The notes: generated by a model not told the origin, from the sequence alone. A DNA stretch of 8,495 nucleotides from an uncultured Prevotella sp. (GCA_934230965.1 CAKQFW010000084.1:1-8495), one strand, 5' to 3'; positions 1 to 7,576 are shown, counted from the stretch's first letter. A program made the numbers and translations.

Positions 1-659
1 TTTGATATCAGCACCGCCTGAAAAGTGTCGCCATAGTTCAGTCCGCTGCATATACCGGCTGCAATGGCATACACATTTTTCAACACCGACGAGTATTCAA
101 TGCCCATCACGTCGGCACTGGTTTTTGTCTTGATGTATTCTGATGCCATTACGTCGGCAAACGATTTTGCTTTCGTCAGGTCAGCGCATCCCACCGTGAG
201 GTACGACAAGCGTTCCAGTGCCACCTCTTCGGCATGCGATGGTCCGCCAATGCACGCCAAGTTTTCTAAGGGCACGTCATACACCTGATGAAAATATTCA
301 GAGCACACCAAATTTTCGTCAGGCACCAATCCTTTAATAGCAGTGATGATGAATTTGTCGCGTATGCGTGTACGCAATTTCTTCAAGTGGTTCTTAAGGT
401 AGGGTGATGGAATGACAAATACCAATGTGTCGTAGGCTTCAACAATTTTGTTGATGTCGTTTGAAAAATATATCTCGTTGGTATTAAAATGTACGCTTGT
501 GAGATAAGTGGGGTTGTGGCTTAGGCGTTTGAATTCTTCAATACGGTCATCGCGCCGCATGTACCATCCTATGTGGTGCGTGTGGCTGATGATAATTTTA
601 GCAATAGCTGTTGCCCAGCTACCACCTCCGATAATTGCTATCTTACCGCAATCAAACAT
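1..659 (-). CDS. gpsA: NAD(P)H-dependent glycerol-3-phosphate dehydrogenase, partial (C-terminus beyond window)
   Basis: Cytosolic enzyme that reduces dihydroxyacetone phosphate to sn-glycerol-3-phosphate, the backbone for phospholipid synthesis. I translated 219 codons from the ATG at 659-657. Residues 7-17 hold the Rossmann nucleotide-binding loop (IAIIGGGSWAT). K109 lies in AIKG, GGPSHAEE is at 138-145, and VLKNVYAIAAGI at 192-203 carries the expected catalytic lysine, K194. The family is usually about 330 residues, so roughly the last third, including the substrate-binding C-terminal helices, is missing only because the window ends. The start is well fixed: an in-frame TGA lies three codons upstream. 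There is no obvious Shine-Dalgarno sequence. The gene follows lysS on the same strand after 122 nt with no recognisable promoter, so co-transcription with lysS is likely. In Bacteroidales I would expect pgi next, but that is recollection and cannot be seen here. Confidence 0.95.
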   Translation of the reverse strand, partial: MFDCGKIAIIGGGSWATAIAKIIISHTHHIGWYMRRDDRIEEFKRLSHNPTYLTSVHFNTNEIYFSNDINKIVEAYDTLVFVIPSPYLKNHLKKLRTRIRDKFIITAIKGLVPDENLVCSEYFHQVYDVPLENLACIGGPSHAEEVALERLSYLTVGCADLTKAKSFADVMASEYIKTKTSADVMGIEYSSVLKNVYAIAAGICSGLNYGDTFQAVLIS

Positions 660-690
660 CTTGCTTCAATTGATAATTCATAAATCATCA

Positions 691-772
691 TTCACAACCG
701 GCATCAATGCATCATTCGTCGTTAGCGGTTCATTCGTTGCAGGCGAATGATGCATTGTGCGTTTATTGTGAA
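691..772. repeat. Nested inverted repeat in the lysS-gpsA spacer
   Basis: A perfect 14-bp inverted repeat has arms at 705-718 (CAATGCATCATTCG) and 744-757. It sits inside a second perfect 7-bp pair, TTCACAA at 691-697 and TTGTGAA at 766-772. A competing short hairpin can form between TCATTCG at 730-736 and the 744-750 part of the right arm. Neither strand has a T-run after the stem, so it does not look like a normal intrinsic terminator. In the minus-strand transcript it would be a stem-loop of about 80 nt between the lysS stop and the gpsA start. Possible roles are RNA processing or stability, or control of gpsA translation; the sequence alone does not decide. Confidence 0.7.
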
Positions 773-781
773 CAAAAAGCG

Positions 782-2524
782 TTAGGCGTTGGCGCTGGCG
801 TTAGCCTTGTCAATCCAAGCCTGAATGTCGTCTACAGAAGGTTTCTCGTAGCCGAGTTTGTATTTCTTGTTTATTTCGCCAATCTTTTGCTGCAGACCCT
901 GAGCTTTCTCGCCGCAGATGTCAGAGATAAGGTTGAAGCCAGCCTTGCGCAGCACATACATCCAATCTTCTGATACACCGATGGCTTCCCACTCTTTAGC
1001 AGTGCTTTGGGGCATCTTCTTCTCGGGCTTCATTTGCGGGAAGAATAGCACCTCTTGAATATAGGTTTGGCCTGTCATAAGCATAGCCAAGCGGTCGATA
1101 CCGATGCCGATGCCCGATGTGGGGGGCATGCCATACTGCAGGGCACGTAAGAAGTCTTTGTCGATAATCATTGCCTCGTCGTCGCCCTTGTCGGCCAGTT
1201 TCATCTGGTCAATAAAACGGTTCTCCTGGTCGATGGGGTCGTTCAGCTCCGAGTAGGCGTTGGCCAGCTCTTTGCCGTTTACCATCAGCTCGAAGCGCTC
1301 GGTAAGGCCAGGCTTTGAACGGTGCATCTTTGTCAGTGGCGACATCTCAACAGGATAGTCGGTGATAAAGGTGGGCTGTATGAAGGTGCCTTCGCAGAAC
1401 TCGCCAAACAGCTCGTCGATGAGTTTTCCCTTGCCCATTGTCTCGTCTACCTCCATACCCTTTTCAAGGCAGAAGGCACGAATTTCGTCCTCGGTCTTGC
1501 CGTTGCAGTCGAAGCCAGTTTTCTCTTTAATGGCGTCGAGAATGGGGAGACGGCGGTAAGGAGCCTTGAAGCTGATGATGTTGCCGTTAACCTCGCTCTC
1601 AGGCTTGCCGTTTACGGCTATACAGATGGTTTCGAGCAGTTTCTCGGTGAACGACATCATCCAGTTATAATCTTTATACTGCACATACAGCTCCATGCAG
1701 GTAAACTCGGGGTTGTGGTTGCGGTCCATACCCTCGTTGCGGAAATTCTTGCCAATTTCGTACACACCCTCAAAGCCGCCTACGATAAGACGTTTCAGAT
1801 ACAGCTCGGTAGCGATACGCATATACATGTCAATGTTCAGCGCGTTGAAATGAGTGATGAAGGGGCGAGCGCTGGCACCACCAGCAATGGCTTGCAGGGT
1901 GGGGGTCTCTACCTCGGTATATCCCGCCTCGTCGAGCACGCGACGCAGGGTGCGCAGCATGGTTGAGCGCTTCATGAAGGTGTCTTTTACGCCATCATTT
2001 ACGATGAGGTCGACATAGCGCTGACGGTAGCGCAACTCGGGGTCGTCAAACTTGTCGTAGGCCACACCATCTTTATATTTTACGATGGGCAGGGGCTTTA
2101 AGCTCTTGGCCAACAGTGTGAGTGACTGTGCGTGTACCGATATTTCGCCTGTTTGTGTGCGGAACACATAACCCTTAATGCCGATAAAGTCGCCAATGTC
2201 GAGCAAACGTTTGAACACGGTGTTATAGAGGTCTTTATTATCGTCGGGGCAGATGTCGTCGCGTGTAATATACACCTGTATACGTCCCTTCGAGTCTTGC
2301 AGTTCTACGAAGCTGGCCTTGCCCATTACGCGGCGGCTCATCATACGTCCAGCAATCACTACCTCCTGTTTCTCGTCTTCCTCCTTGAAGTTGTTCTTGA
2401 TGTCTTCTGAGAAGGCGTTGGTGGGGAATTCGGCAGCGGGGTATGGATCAATACCCATGTTGCGCAGTTCCTGCAGGCTTTGTCTTCTTACAATCTCTTG
2501 TTCACTAAGTTCTAAAACGTTCAT
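782..2524 (-). CDS. lysS: Lysine--tRNA ligase, class II, with C-terminal extension
   Basis: Charges tRNA(Lys) with lysine in the cytosol (ATP-dependent class IIb aminoacyl-tRNA synthetase). The 580-residue protein is complete from ATG to TAA. An N-terminal OB-fold anticodon-binding domain spans about residues 54-140 (VVIAGRMMSRRVMG at 55-68, FVELQDSKG at 72-80). The catalytic domain follows, with PDPELRYRQRYVDL-type sequence at 161-173, ETPTLQ at 206-211, motif 2 FRNEGMDRNHNPEF at 261-274 and motif 3 GIGIGIDRLAMLMTG at 471-485. LysS of most bacteria ends soon after motif 3, near 500 residues. Here about 80 extra residues follow (501-580), helical and resembling a small helix-hairpin-helix module; I recall this as usual for Bacteroidetes. 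A TAAATTTG box sits 63 nt upstream of the start, so the gene probably has its own promoter, though read-through from the GH20 gene is also possible. Confidence 0.98.
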   Translation of the reverse strand: MNVLELSEQEIVRRQSLQELRNMGIDPYPAAEFPTNAFSEDIKNNFKEEDEKQEVVIAGRMMSRRVMGKASFVELQDSKGRIQVYITRDDICPDDNKDLYNTVFKRLLDIGDFIGIKGYVFRTQTGEISVHAQSLTLLAKSLKPLPIVKYKDGVAYDKFDDPELRYRQRYVDLIVNDGVKDTFMKRSTMLRTLRRVLDEAGYTEVETPTLQAIAGGASARPFITHFNALNIDMYMRIATELYLKRLIVGGFEGVYEIGKNFRNEGMDRNHNPEFTCMELYVQYKDYNWMMSFTEKLLETICIAVNGKPESEVNGNIISFKAPYRRLPILDAIKEKTGFDCNGKTEDEIRAFCLEKGMEVDETMGKGKLIDELFGEFCEGTFIQPTFITDYPVEMSPLTKMHRSKPGLTERFELMVNGKELANAYSELNDPIDQENRFIDQMKLADKGDDEAMIIDKDFLRALQYGMPPTSGIGIGIDRLAMLMTGQTYIQEVLFFPQMKPEKKMPQSTAKEWEAIGVSEDWMYVLRKAGFNLISDICGEKAQGLQQKIGEINKKYKLGYEKPSVDDIQAWIDKANASANA

Positions 2525-2586
2525 ATATAATATTTTATTTGTTCACCTTATTTTGTAAAACGCACATGATGTGTATATAATATGTG

Positions 2587-2594
2587 CAAATTTA
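2587..2594 (-). promoter_or_regulatory. Probable Bacteroidetes -7 promoter element for lysS
   Basis: The minus strand reads TAAATTTG, matching the Bacteroidetes -7 consensus TAnnTTTG, and lies in the 107-nt spacer upstream of lysS. Transcription would begin near 2582, leaving a leader of roughly 58 nt. No TTG or TTTG is seen at the expected 19-21 nt further upstream, so the -33 part is weak and the call rests on the -7 box and its position. Confidence 0.5.
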
Positions 2595-2631
2595 CTAAAT
2601 ATTTCTGAAAGGTGTGCCTTTTTTACATTTT

Positions 2632-4662
2632 TTACTTAACTATTACCTCGTCGCACATAATAAAACCGCCGAAGGTAGAGGCTTTGGCCTTTACCCTAAT
2701 GTAGCGTGCCGATTTATGGCCACGCCATGCGTGTGTGCGATATAGGGCTTTTAGTGTGCGCTCTTGAGGTTCGTCTTTGCTGTAAACCTGGGTAAAGGTT
2801 TCGCCATCGGTGCTCAAGGCTACGGTTACTTGTGAGGGAAGGTTTACTCCCGGACGTGTCATCTGCATGAAGCCTATCTCGATGCCTGACAGCGAGGTGG
2901 TCTTGCCCAGGTCGATGGTAACGTCCATGGCTTCGGGCGACCCTGTGAAGGCTTGCCAGCGTCCGTCGCTGTAGGCCCATCCACCACGTTTGCCGTCAAC
3001 CAGTGCCTGTTCGCCACCCGCTGTGTACGACTTGTTCATGGGCTTGTTATACACCACTTTAGCGCCCAGAGCCTTGTTTTTTGCTGGCTTCAGCGCTTCG
3101 GGGCGCTGTCCTACCTCATGCTTCAGGTCGAAGGGGTGCTGACCTTTGCTGCGCAGCACCTCAACCTGATGCAGGGCGCGTTTACGAAATTCGGTATAGT
3201 TTTTCTTGGGTGTGCCGTTCCAGCCTATCTCGGCCAGCGCCATGCCACGTGGCCACAGCATCTGTTCAACGTGTTCGGTGGTGGCTACATGCTCGGTCCA
3301 AAGGTTGCCTTGCACGCCTGTTACCAGTTTGCGCTCGGCTTCGGGCAGATCGCCACCAGGCACATAGCTATACACCTTTTCAAGAGGTATGTAGCCCGTG
3401 AAGGCGGGCAACTGCAAGGCGGGGGCATCTTGATAGAGGTCGAAGTAGCAGTGTGAGGTGGGCGAGAGCACCACGTCGTATCCGTGCTTGATGGCCTCGT
3501 GTGCACGATTGGTGCCACGCCACACCATCACAGTGGTGTTCTTTGACAGGTCGCCTGCTGTAACCTCGTCCCAACCCACCAGTTGACGTCCGAAACGGTT
3601 GAGAAATTGGCCCATACGTGTGATGAAGTAGGCTTGCAGGTCGTTTACATTGTCAGTGCCCAGCTCGCGCATCTTCATTTGGCACAATGGGCATGTGGGC
3701 CACGATTTCTTGGCAGCCTCGTCGCCACCCACGTGTATGTAGTGCGAAGGAAACACGTCCATCACCTCGGTGAGCACATTTTCAAGAAAATCGTAGGTGG
3801 CAATGCTGCCCGCACAATAGTCGGATTGCTTGTGAGGCTCGTGCGTACACGACAGTTCTGGGTAGGCGGTGAGCACGGCCCCCGAGTGGCCTGGCATTTC
3901 TATTTCGGGCACGATAGTGATGCCTCGCTCGGCAGCGTAGGCCACCAAATCGCGCAGTTCGTCTTGCGTATAATAGCCACCATAAGCGCCTGGTGCATCT
4001 TTCGAACAGTAGGGGGTGCCTGCTTCGCGCCATTCCAGCCACGGCTCTATGGGGCGATAGGCAATGCTGTCAGTAAGGCGCGGATAGCGTTTAATCTCCA
4101 TGCGCCATCCCTCGGCATCGGTCAGATGCAGGTGCAGACGGTTAAATTTGTAGCTGGCCATCACGTTTATTTGCTCTTTCAAGAAGCTAATGGGGAAGAA
4201 GTGGCGCACCACGTCAATCATCAGTCCACGCCATTTATAGGCGGGCTCGTCAACAATGTCGGCACAGGGCACACCCTTCTTTGTTGATAATTGTGCTATG
4301 GTGTGCCAGGCGTTCATAAAGCCTTCGCGCGAGGCAGCGCTCACCTCAATGGTGTTGGTGCCCACGTGCAGGCGGTAGGCTTCAGCCGAGGCGGCATTGC
4401 TCAGCTGAGTGTATCGCACCACACGCTTAGCATCGGCCGAAGAGGTTGCAGCCCACGGCTGTATAAACACGTTTTGCGCCATATCGCCCACCTGGTTTTC
4501 AACCTTTATGGGTGTGGTTGTTTTAAACACGCCTTTTGCGGTTTGTATGTGTTGGGGTAGGGGCAACAGTTGTTCTGTGCCTTTTTGTTGTGCGCTTGCA
4601 GAGTTAGTGAGGGCCGATAGCGCTATGGCCATTGTGAGGCCACGAAGAGAACATTGTATCAT
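2632..4662 (-). CDS. Secreted beta-N-acetylhexosaminidase, glycoside hydrolase family 20, with C-terminal F5/8-type (CBM32-like) domain
   Basis: Removes terminal N-acetylglucosamine or N-acetylgalactosamine from glycans outside the cytoplasm, by the substrate-assisted mechanism of GH20. From the ATG at 4662-4660 it is 676 residues. A signal peptide occupies about 1-24 (MIQCSLRGLTMAIALSALTN, then SASA before QQ). There is no lipobox, so a periplasmic or secreted soluble enzyme is expected. A GH20b-like N-terminal domain spans about 30-140. The barrel runs about 142-485, with RGLMIDVVRHFFP at 145-157, HLHLTDAEGWR at 177-187, EIEMPGHSGA at 253-262 and the catalytic pair D314-E315 in HVGGDEA. Residues about 535-676 look like a discoidin-like jelly roll (DLGKTTSLSGIEIGF at 584-598, ARYIRVKAK at 652-660). 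A TTG codon at 4722 would add 20 residues, but it sits about 18 nt from the likely transcription start and spoils the signal peptide. Its own promoter lies at 4744-4774. No SusC/SusD-type neighbours are present. Confidence 0.95.
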   Translation of the reverse strand: MIQCSLRGLTMAIALSALTNSASAQQKGTEQLLPLPQHIQTAKGVFKTTTPIKVENQVGDMAQNVFIQPWAATSSADAKRVVRYTQLSNAASAEAYRLHVGTNTIEVSAASREGFMNAWHTIAQLSTKKGVPCADIVDEPAYKWRGLMIDVVRHFFPISFLKEQINVMASYKFNRLHLHLTDAEGWRMEIKRYPRLTDSIAYRPIEPWLEWREAGTPYCSKDAPGAYGGYYTQDELRDLVAYAAERGITIVPEIEMPGHSGAVLTAYPELSCTHEPHKQSDYCAGSIATYDFLENVLTEVMDVFPSHYIHVGGDEAAKKSWPTCPLCQMKMRELGTDNVNDLQAYFITRMGQFLNRFGRQLVGWDEVTAGDLSKNTTVMVWRGTNRAHEAIKHGYDVVLSPTSHCYFDLYQDAPALQLPAFTGYIPLEKVYSYVPGGDLPEAERKLVTGVQGNLWTEHVATTEHVEQMLWPRGMALAEIGWNGTPKKNYTEFRKRALHQVEVLRSKGQHPFDLKHEVGQRPEALKPAKNKALGAKVVYNKPMNKSYTAGGEQALVDGKRGGWAYSDGRWQAFTGSPEAMDVTIDLGKTTSLSGIEIGFMQMTRPGVNLPSQVTVALSTDGETFTQVYSKDEPQERTLKALYRTHAWRGHKSARYIRVKAKASTFGGFIMCDEVIVK

Positions 4663-4743
4663 AAATTTTTTGTTAAGATTTCGATAAGATTGATTAGGAA
4701 ATGCTTGCCCGTGTGCAGACAAGTGTCTTTTTCTTTTCGGTTA

Positions 4744-4774
4744 CAAAAATAGTGATTTTTCGGCACATAGCCAA
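4744..4774 (-). promoter_or_regulatory. Bacteroidetes-type promoter for the GH20 gene
   Basis: On the minus strand a TTG (4774-4772) is followed by exactly 20 nt and then TATTTTTG (4751-4744), matching the Bacteroidetes -33 and -7 elements. Transcription should start near 4740, giving a leader of about 78 nt to the ATG at 4662. A second TTG directly precedes the first (4777-4775). Because the box lies inside the pepD-GH20 spacer, downstream of the apparent terminator, GH20 is likely an independent unit. Confidence 0.65.
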
Positions 4775-4819
4775 CAATATGGTGCGCTTATTAGTAAAAA
4801 CGACATTGAACAATAAAAG

Positions 4820-4896
4820 GATAACAAAAACAATAAAAAAGACAACAAAAACAATAAAAAAGACAACAAAAACAATAAAAAAGACAACAAAAACAA
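4820..4896. repeat. 21-bp tandem repeat, about 3.7 copies
   Basis: The unit GACAACAAAAACAATAAAAA plus one A repeats at 4820-4840 (first copy GATAAC instead of GACAAC), 4841-4861 and 4862-4882, with a partial fourth copy at 4883-4896. Copies two and three are identical. It is A/C-rich on the plus strand and T/G-rich on the transcribed minus strand. The period is a multiple of three, but I see no credible gene across it, since any plus-strand frame would run over the GH20 promoter. It borders the hairpin that probably ends the pepD transcript and re-copies part of it. Confidence 0.9.
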
Positions 4897-4943
4897 CATC
4901 GCCTTTTTACATTGCTGTATGAAGGATTGTTGTCTTTGTTGTC
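4877..4943 (-). terminator. Probable low-GC intrinsic terminator downstream of pepD
   Basis: In the minus-strand RNA, the arm at 4943-4929 (GACAACAAAGACAAC) can pair over 15 positions, one of them G-U, with the arm at 4897-4883 (GTTGTTTTTGTTGTC as DNA). Six T residues follow at once (4882-4877). The 31-nt loop can fold further through CCTT and AAGG. The stem starts 75 nt after the pepD stop codon. It is AT-rich, so weaker than a classical terminator. Tandem repeat copies downstream offer further versions of the same 3' arm plus T-tract. Confidence 0.55.
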
Positions 4944-5018
4944 CTTTGTGTTGTTCTATGATGTTGAGTGTTGTTGATGGCCTTTTGGCAAGGCTTCACA
5001 AACAATACTGGCTTCGTG

Positions 5019-6476
5019 TTACTTTACAGGCACCGTCTGCAAGGTCTTCTCTAACAGCTGCCAGAAGGGCTCTACTGTAGGTATGAAGGCACGTTCGATG
5101 GTGGTGTGCGGTGAGCGCAACGTCGGGCCGAGCGATACTACATCGAGGTGAGGATACTTGCCGAGAATGACTGAGCACTCTAAACCAGCATGGTCAACCT
5201 GCTCAACGGCCTCTTCGCCAAACAGTTCGAGATAGTTCTTTTCAAGCAGTTTCAAGATCTCGCTGTCGGTGTTGGGGTCCCATCCGCCATAGCTGCCACT
5301 CAGTTCTACCTTCATGCCAGCCATTGAGAAGCAGCTTTCCAGGGTGGTAGCCACATTGTCTTTCATGGTCTCGTTAGCCGAACGTGCCAATATTTTGATG
5401 GCAGCCTTGCCCTCGGCAATGTTGATGATAGCCAGGTTTGACGAGGTTTCAACTACTGAGGGGAATGAGGGTATCATGCGTAGCACGCCGTTATGGCAAG
5501 CATAGATGGCGTCGACCAGATTGTCTTGAATTTCAACAGGCACCTCGTTGGCAGGTGTAGCCACAGTCTCGGCACTGAATTCGATGCCTTCTTCAATACA
5601 TTTATATTCGTGTGCGAAGCGCTCTTTCCATTCGGCCACCATTTCCTTCAGGGCCTCTACGTTTTCTTTCGGCAGAGTGAGCACTACTTCACACTCGAAG
5701 GGGATGGCGTTGCGCATATTGCCACCATGCCATGTGGCCAGGCGAGCCTCACACTCGGCAATGGCTTCGCGCACAAAGCGCACCATCATCTTGTTGGCAT
5801 TGCCACGGCCCAGGTGTATCTCCAGACCCGAGTGTCCACCCTTCAGGCCCTTCAGTGTTACCTTTACAGCAACGTCTTCGGGGTCGGTGGCCACTTCTTT
5901 ATAGTCGAGCGTAGCGGTGATATCGACACCACCAGCGCTACCGATAACAAATTTTCCCCATGTTTCTGAGTCGAGGTTGAGCAAGATGTCGCCATTCAGT
6001 TCGCCCTCAGGCAGATCGTTGGCACCAAACATACCCGTCTCTTCGTCGGCAGTGATGAGGCCTTCAACAGGACCGTGTTTCAAGTCTTTTGCCTCCATTA
6101 CAGCCATGATAGCTGCTACGCCCAGACCGTCGTCGGCACCCAGTGTGGTGTTACGAGCGCGCACCCAGTCGCCATCGATATAGGTTTCGATGGGGTCGGT
6201 TTCAAAGTTGTGTGCGCTGTTTTTTGATTTCTGTGGCACCATGTCCATATGTGCCTGCAGAATGACGCCTTTGTGGTTTTCCATACCTGGTGTGGCTGGT
6301 TTGCGCATCACGATGTTTCCAGCCGAGTCTTTGAAAGCCTCTACGCCCACCTGGGCAGCAAAGTCGAGCAGAAACTGCTGAATTTTCTCAAGGTGTCCTG
6401 AGGGGCGTGGCACCTGTGTTAGTGCATAAAAGTTTTTCCAGATGCATGCTGGTTTTAGATTTTTGATCTCGCTCAT
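5019..6476 (-). CDS. pepD: Aminoacyl-histidine dipeptidase (Xaa-His dipeptidase, beta-alanyl-histidine type), peptidase family M20C
   Basis: Cytosolic dinuclear metal dipeptidase that hydrolyses Xaa-His and related dipeptides, feeding amino-acid turnover. The 485-residue length is normal for bacterial PepD. The full M20 metal and catalytic set can be read: H76 and D78 in LQAHMDM, D115 in LGADDGLG, the E145-E146 pair in TADEETGMFGA, D169 in LNLDSE, and H457 in RSPHTTIER. The lid (dimerisation) domain is inserted at about 205-395 and includes GGHSG at 213-217. No signal peptide is present. The ATG at 6476-6474 gives the expected N-terminus, and no good Shine-Dalgarno sequence is seen. The gene begins 33 nt after the flippase-like gene ends, on the same strand, and no promoter box is seen between them, so the two probably share a transcript. 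A terminator-like hairpin follows. PepD is the clear call; the exact dipeptide preference is not readable from sequence. Confidence 0.95.
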   Translation of the reverse strand: MSEIKNLKPACIWKNFYALTQVPRPSGHLEKIQQFLLDFAAQVGVEAFKDSAGNIVMRKPATPGMENHKGVILQAHMDMVPQKSKNSAHNFETDPIETYIDGDWVRARNTTLGADDGLGVAAIMAVMEAKDLKHGPVEGLITADEETGMFGANDLPEGELNGDILLNLDSETWGKFVIGSAGGVDITATLDYKEVATDPEDVAVKVTLKGLKGGHSGLEIHLGRGNANKMMVRFVREAIAECEARLATWHGGNMRNAIPFECEVVLTLPKENVEALKEMVAEWKERFAHEYKCIEEGIEFSAETVATPANEVPVEIQDNLVDAIYACHNGVLRMIPSFPSVVETSSNLAIINIAEGKAAIKILARSANETMKDNVATTLESCFSMAGMKVELSGSYGGWDPNTDSEILKLLEKNYLELFGEEAVEQVDHAGLECSVILGKYPHLDVVSLGPTLRSPHTTIERAFIPTVEPFWQLLEKTLQTVPVK

Positions 6477-6509
6477 AATCTTAATATTTTTTGTTTAACA
6501 CGTTCTGTT

Positions 6510-7520
6510 TTATTGTTCTGCCACGGCTTCGTTAGCACCCACCTGTTTGTGGGTGAACGACAGTGCCATCCAAGCATATACGCCGAGCAGCACTACCAAA
6601 AAGGTTTGCACCGTGTGTACGATGAGTACAAAGTAGAGGGCATCGGTGTCGTGCACGCCATACAAGATGAGCATGGTTTTTACGGCAAAGTGCCAAGGGC
6701 CAGCACCATTGGGGGTGGGCACAATCACGGCAATGCTGCCTACCACAAAGGTTACCAGTGCGCACGATAGTCCGAGATGGGCGGTCGACTCGAAGCAGAA
6801 AAAGGTGAGATAATAGTGCAAGAAGTAGCTCAGCCAGATGCCCAGCGTATAGGCTATGAACAGCCCTTTGTTTTGTACAATGCGCAACGACATAACGCCC
6901 TGCCAAATGCTACCCACCGTGGCTTTTACCTTATTATATATGGCAAATCTACGTAACAGATACCACAGCATGAGCAGAACGGCCACGCCACACACAGCGG
7001 TAACAATGTAGCCTGCCACTGAAAAGCCGCGCAAAATGCCTTCGATACTGGTGCCTGTATGTGCAAAGAAATCGTTGAACACCCGTATCTGCCATAAAAA
7101 GGTGGTGGCGGCAATGAGGGCTACCAGTAACGAGTCGATAGCGCGCTCGGTAACAACGGTGCCCAACGCTTTTGGAAACGACACGCCATCGTAACGACGC
7201 AACACGCCACAACGAGCAAACTCGCCTATGCGTGGAATGACCAAACTGAGGGCGTATGACAAAAATACAGCGTTTACGCTGGTGCTATAACGGGGGCGTT
7301 CGCCCAGCGGGCGCAGCGACAGGTTCCAGCGCCAGCCACGAAAGGCTTGGGCTAAGATGCCGAAGGGGAACGACAGCAGCATCCACGTCCAGTTAACGTC
7401 GTTGCACATAACGCGCATAATGTCGTCGAAATTGAAGTCGCGGTACATCCAGTACAGTATCAGTCCGCCCAGCAATAGCGACAGTGCCACCTTTGATATG
7501 TCGTTTATATATTTTTTCAA
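6510..7520 (-). CDS. Flippase-like integral membrane protein (lysylphosphatidylglycerol synthase TM / YbhN-UPF0104 family), TTG start
   Basis: Inner-membrane protein of the family related to the N-terminal flippase half of MprF. Members are thought to move or handle lipids; the substrate here is unknown. The 336 residues contain about eight hydrophobic helices (near 8-25, 43-61, 83-97, 127-146, 166-189, 218-241, 250-269 and 292-320). Family motifs visible are RGWRWN at 61-66, IPRIGEFAR at 95-103, TERAIDS at 124-130 and VPTPNGAGPWHF at 267-278. There is no lysyltransferase domain, so it is not a full MprF. The first codon is TTG (7520-7518). An in-frame TAA lies seven codons upstream with no ATG between, and the next ATG (residue 25) would delete the first helix, so TTG is the best start. 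It leads a likely operon with pepD. A perfect 7-bp hairpin (7537-7553) precedes the start codon. Confidence 0.9.
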   Translation of the reverse strand: MKKYINDISKVALSLLLGGLILYWMYRDFNFDDIMRVMCNDVNWTWMLLSFPFGILAQAFRGWRWNLSLRPLGERPRYSTSVNAVFLSYALSLVIPRIGEFARCGVLRRYDGVSFPKALGTVVTERAIDSLLVALIAATTFLWQIRVFNDFFAHTGTSIEGILRGFSVAGYIVTAVCGVAVLLMLWYLLRRFAIYNKVKATVGSIWQGVMSLRIVQNKGLFIAYTLGIWLSYFLHYYLTFFCFESTAHLGLSCALVTFVVGSIAVIVPTPNGAGPWHFAVKTMLILYGVHDTDALYFVLIVHTVQTFLVVLLGVYAWMALSFTHKQVGANEAVAEQ

Positions 7521-7536
7521 CGCTTTATGTCTTTTA

Positions 7537-7553
7537 CCTTATTATAAATAAGG
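7537..7553 (-). other. Leader hairpin just upstream of the flippase-like gene
   Basis: CCTTATT (7537-7543) and AATAAGG (7547-7553) form a perfect 7-bp stem with a 3-nt loop. It ends 16 nt before the TTG start codon, inside the predicted leader. The only nearby purine-rich AAGG lies inside the stem on the transcribed strand, so the structure may affect initiation; this is inference. Confidence 0.45.
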
Positions 7554-7576
7554 ATGTGGGTTATTGTATATGTGTG

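Noticed and set aside
2608..2626. AAAGG-TGTG-CCTTT hairpin followed by T residues on the plus strand
   Set aside because: The stem is only 5 bp and the T-tract is on the strand with no gene. On the minus strand, where GH20 ends, no T-run follows.
3583..4287. Long open frames antisense to GH20 (for example 234 codons here) and antisense to lysS at 1322-1966
   Set aside because: They mirror the codon bias of well-identified enzymes on the other strand and show no recognisable domains or initiation signals.
4663..4722. TTG-initiated 20-residue N-terminal extension of the GH20 protein
   Set aside because: It would give a leader of only about 18 nt from the predicted transcription start and places polar sequence before an otherwise ideal signal peptide that starts with ATG at 4662.
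4701..4922. Plus-strand open frame encoding a TKTIKKT heptad repeat
   Set aside because: The repeat is in frame only because 21 is divisible by three. The frame runs antisense over the GH20 start and promoter and has no promoter or ribosome-binding site of its own.
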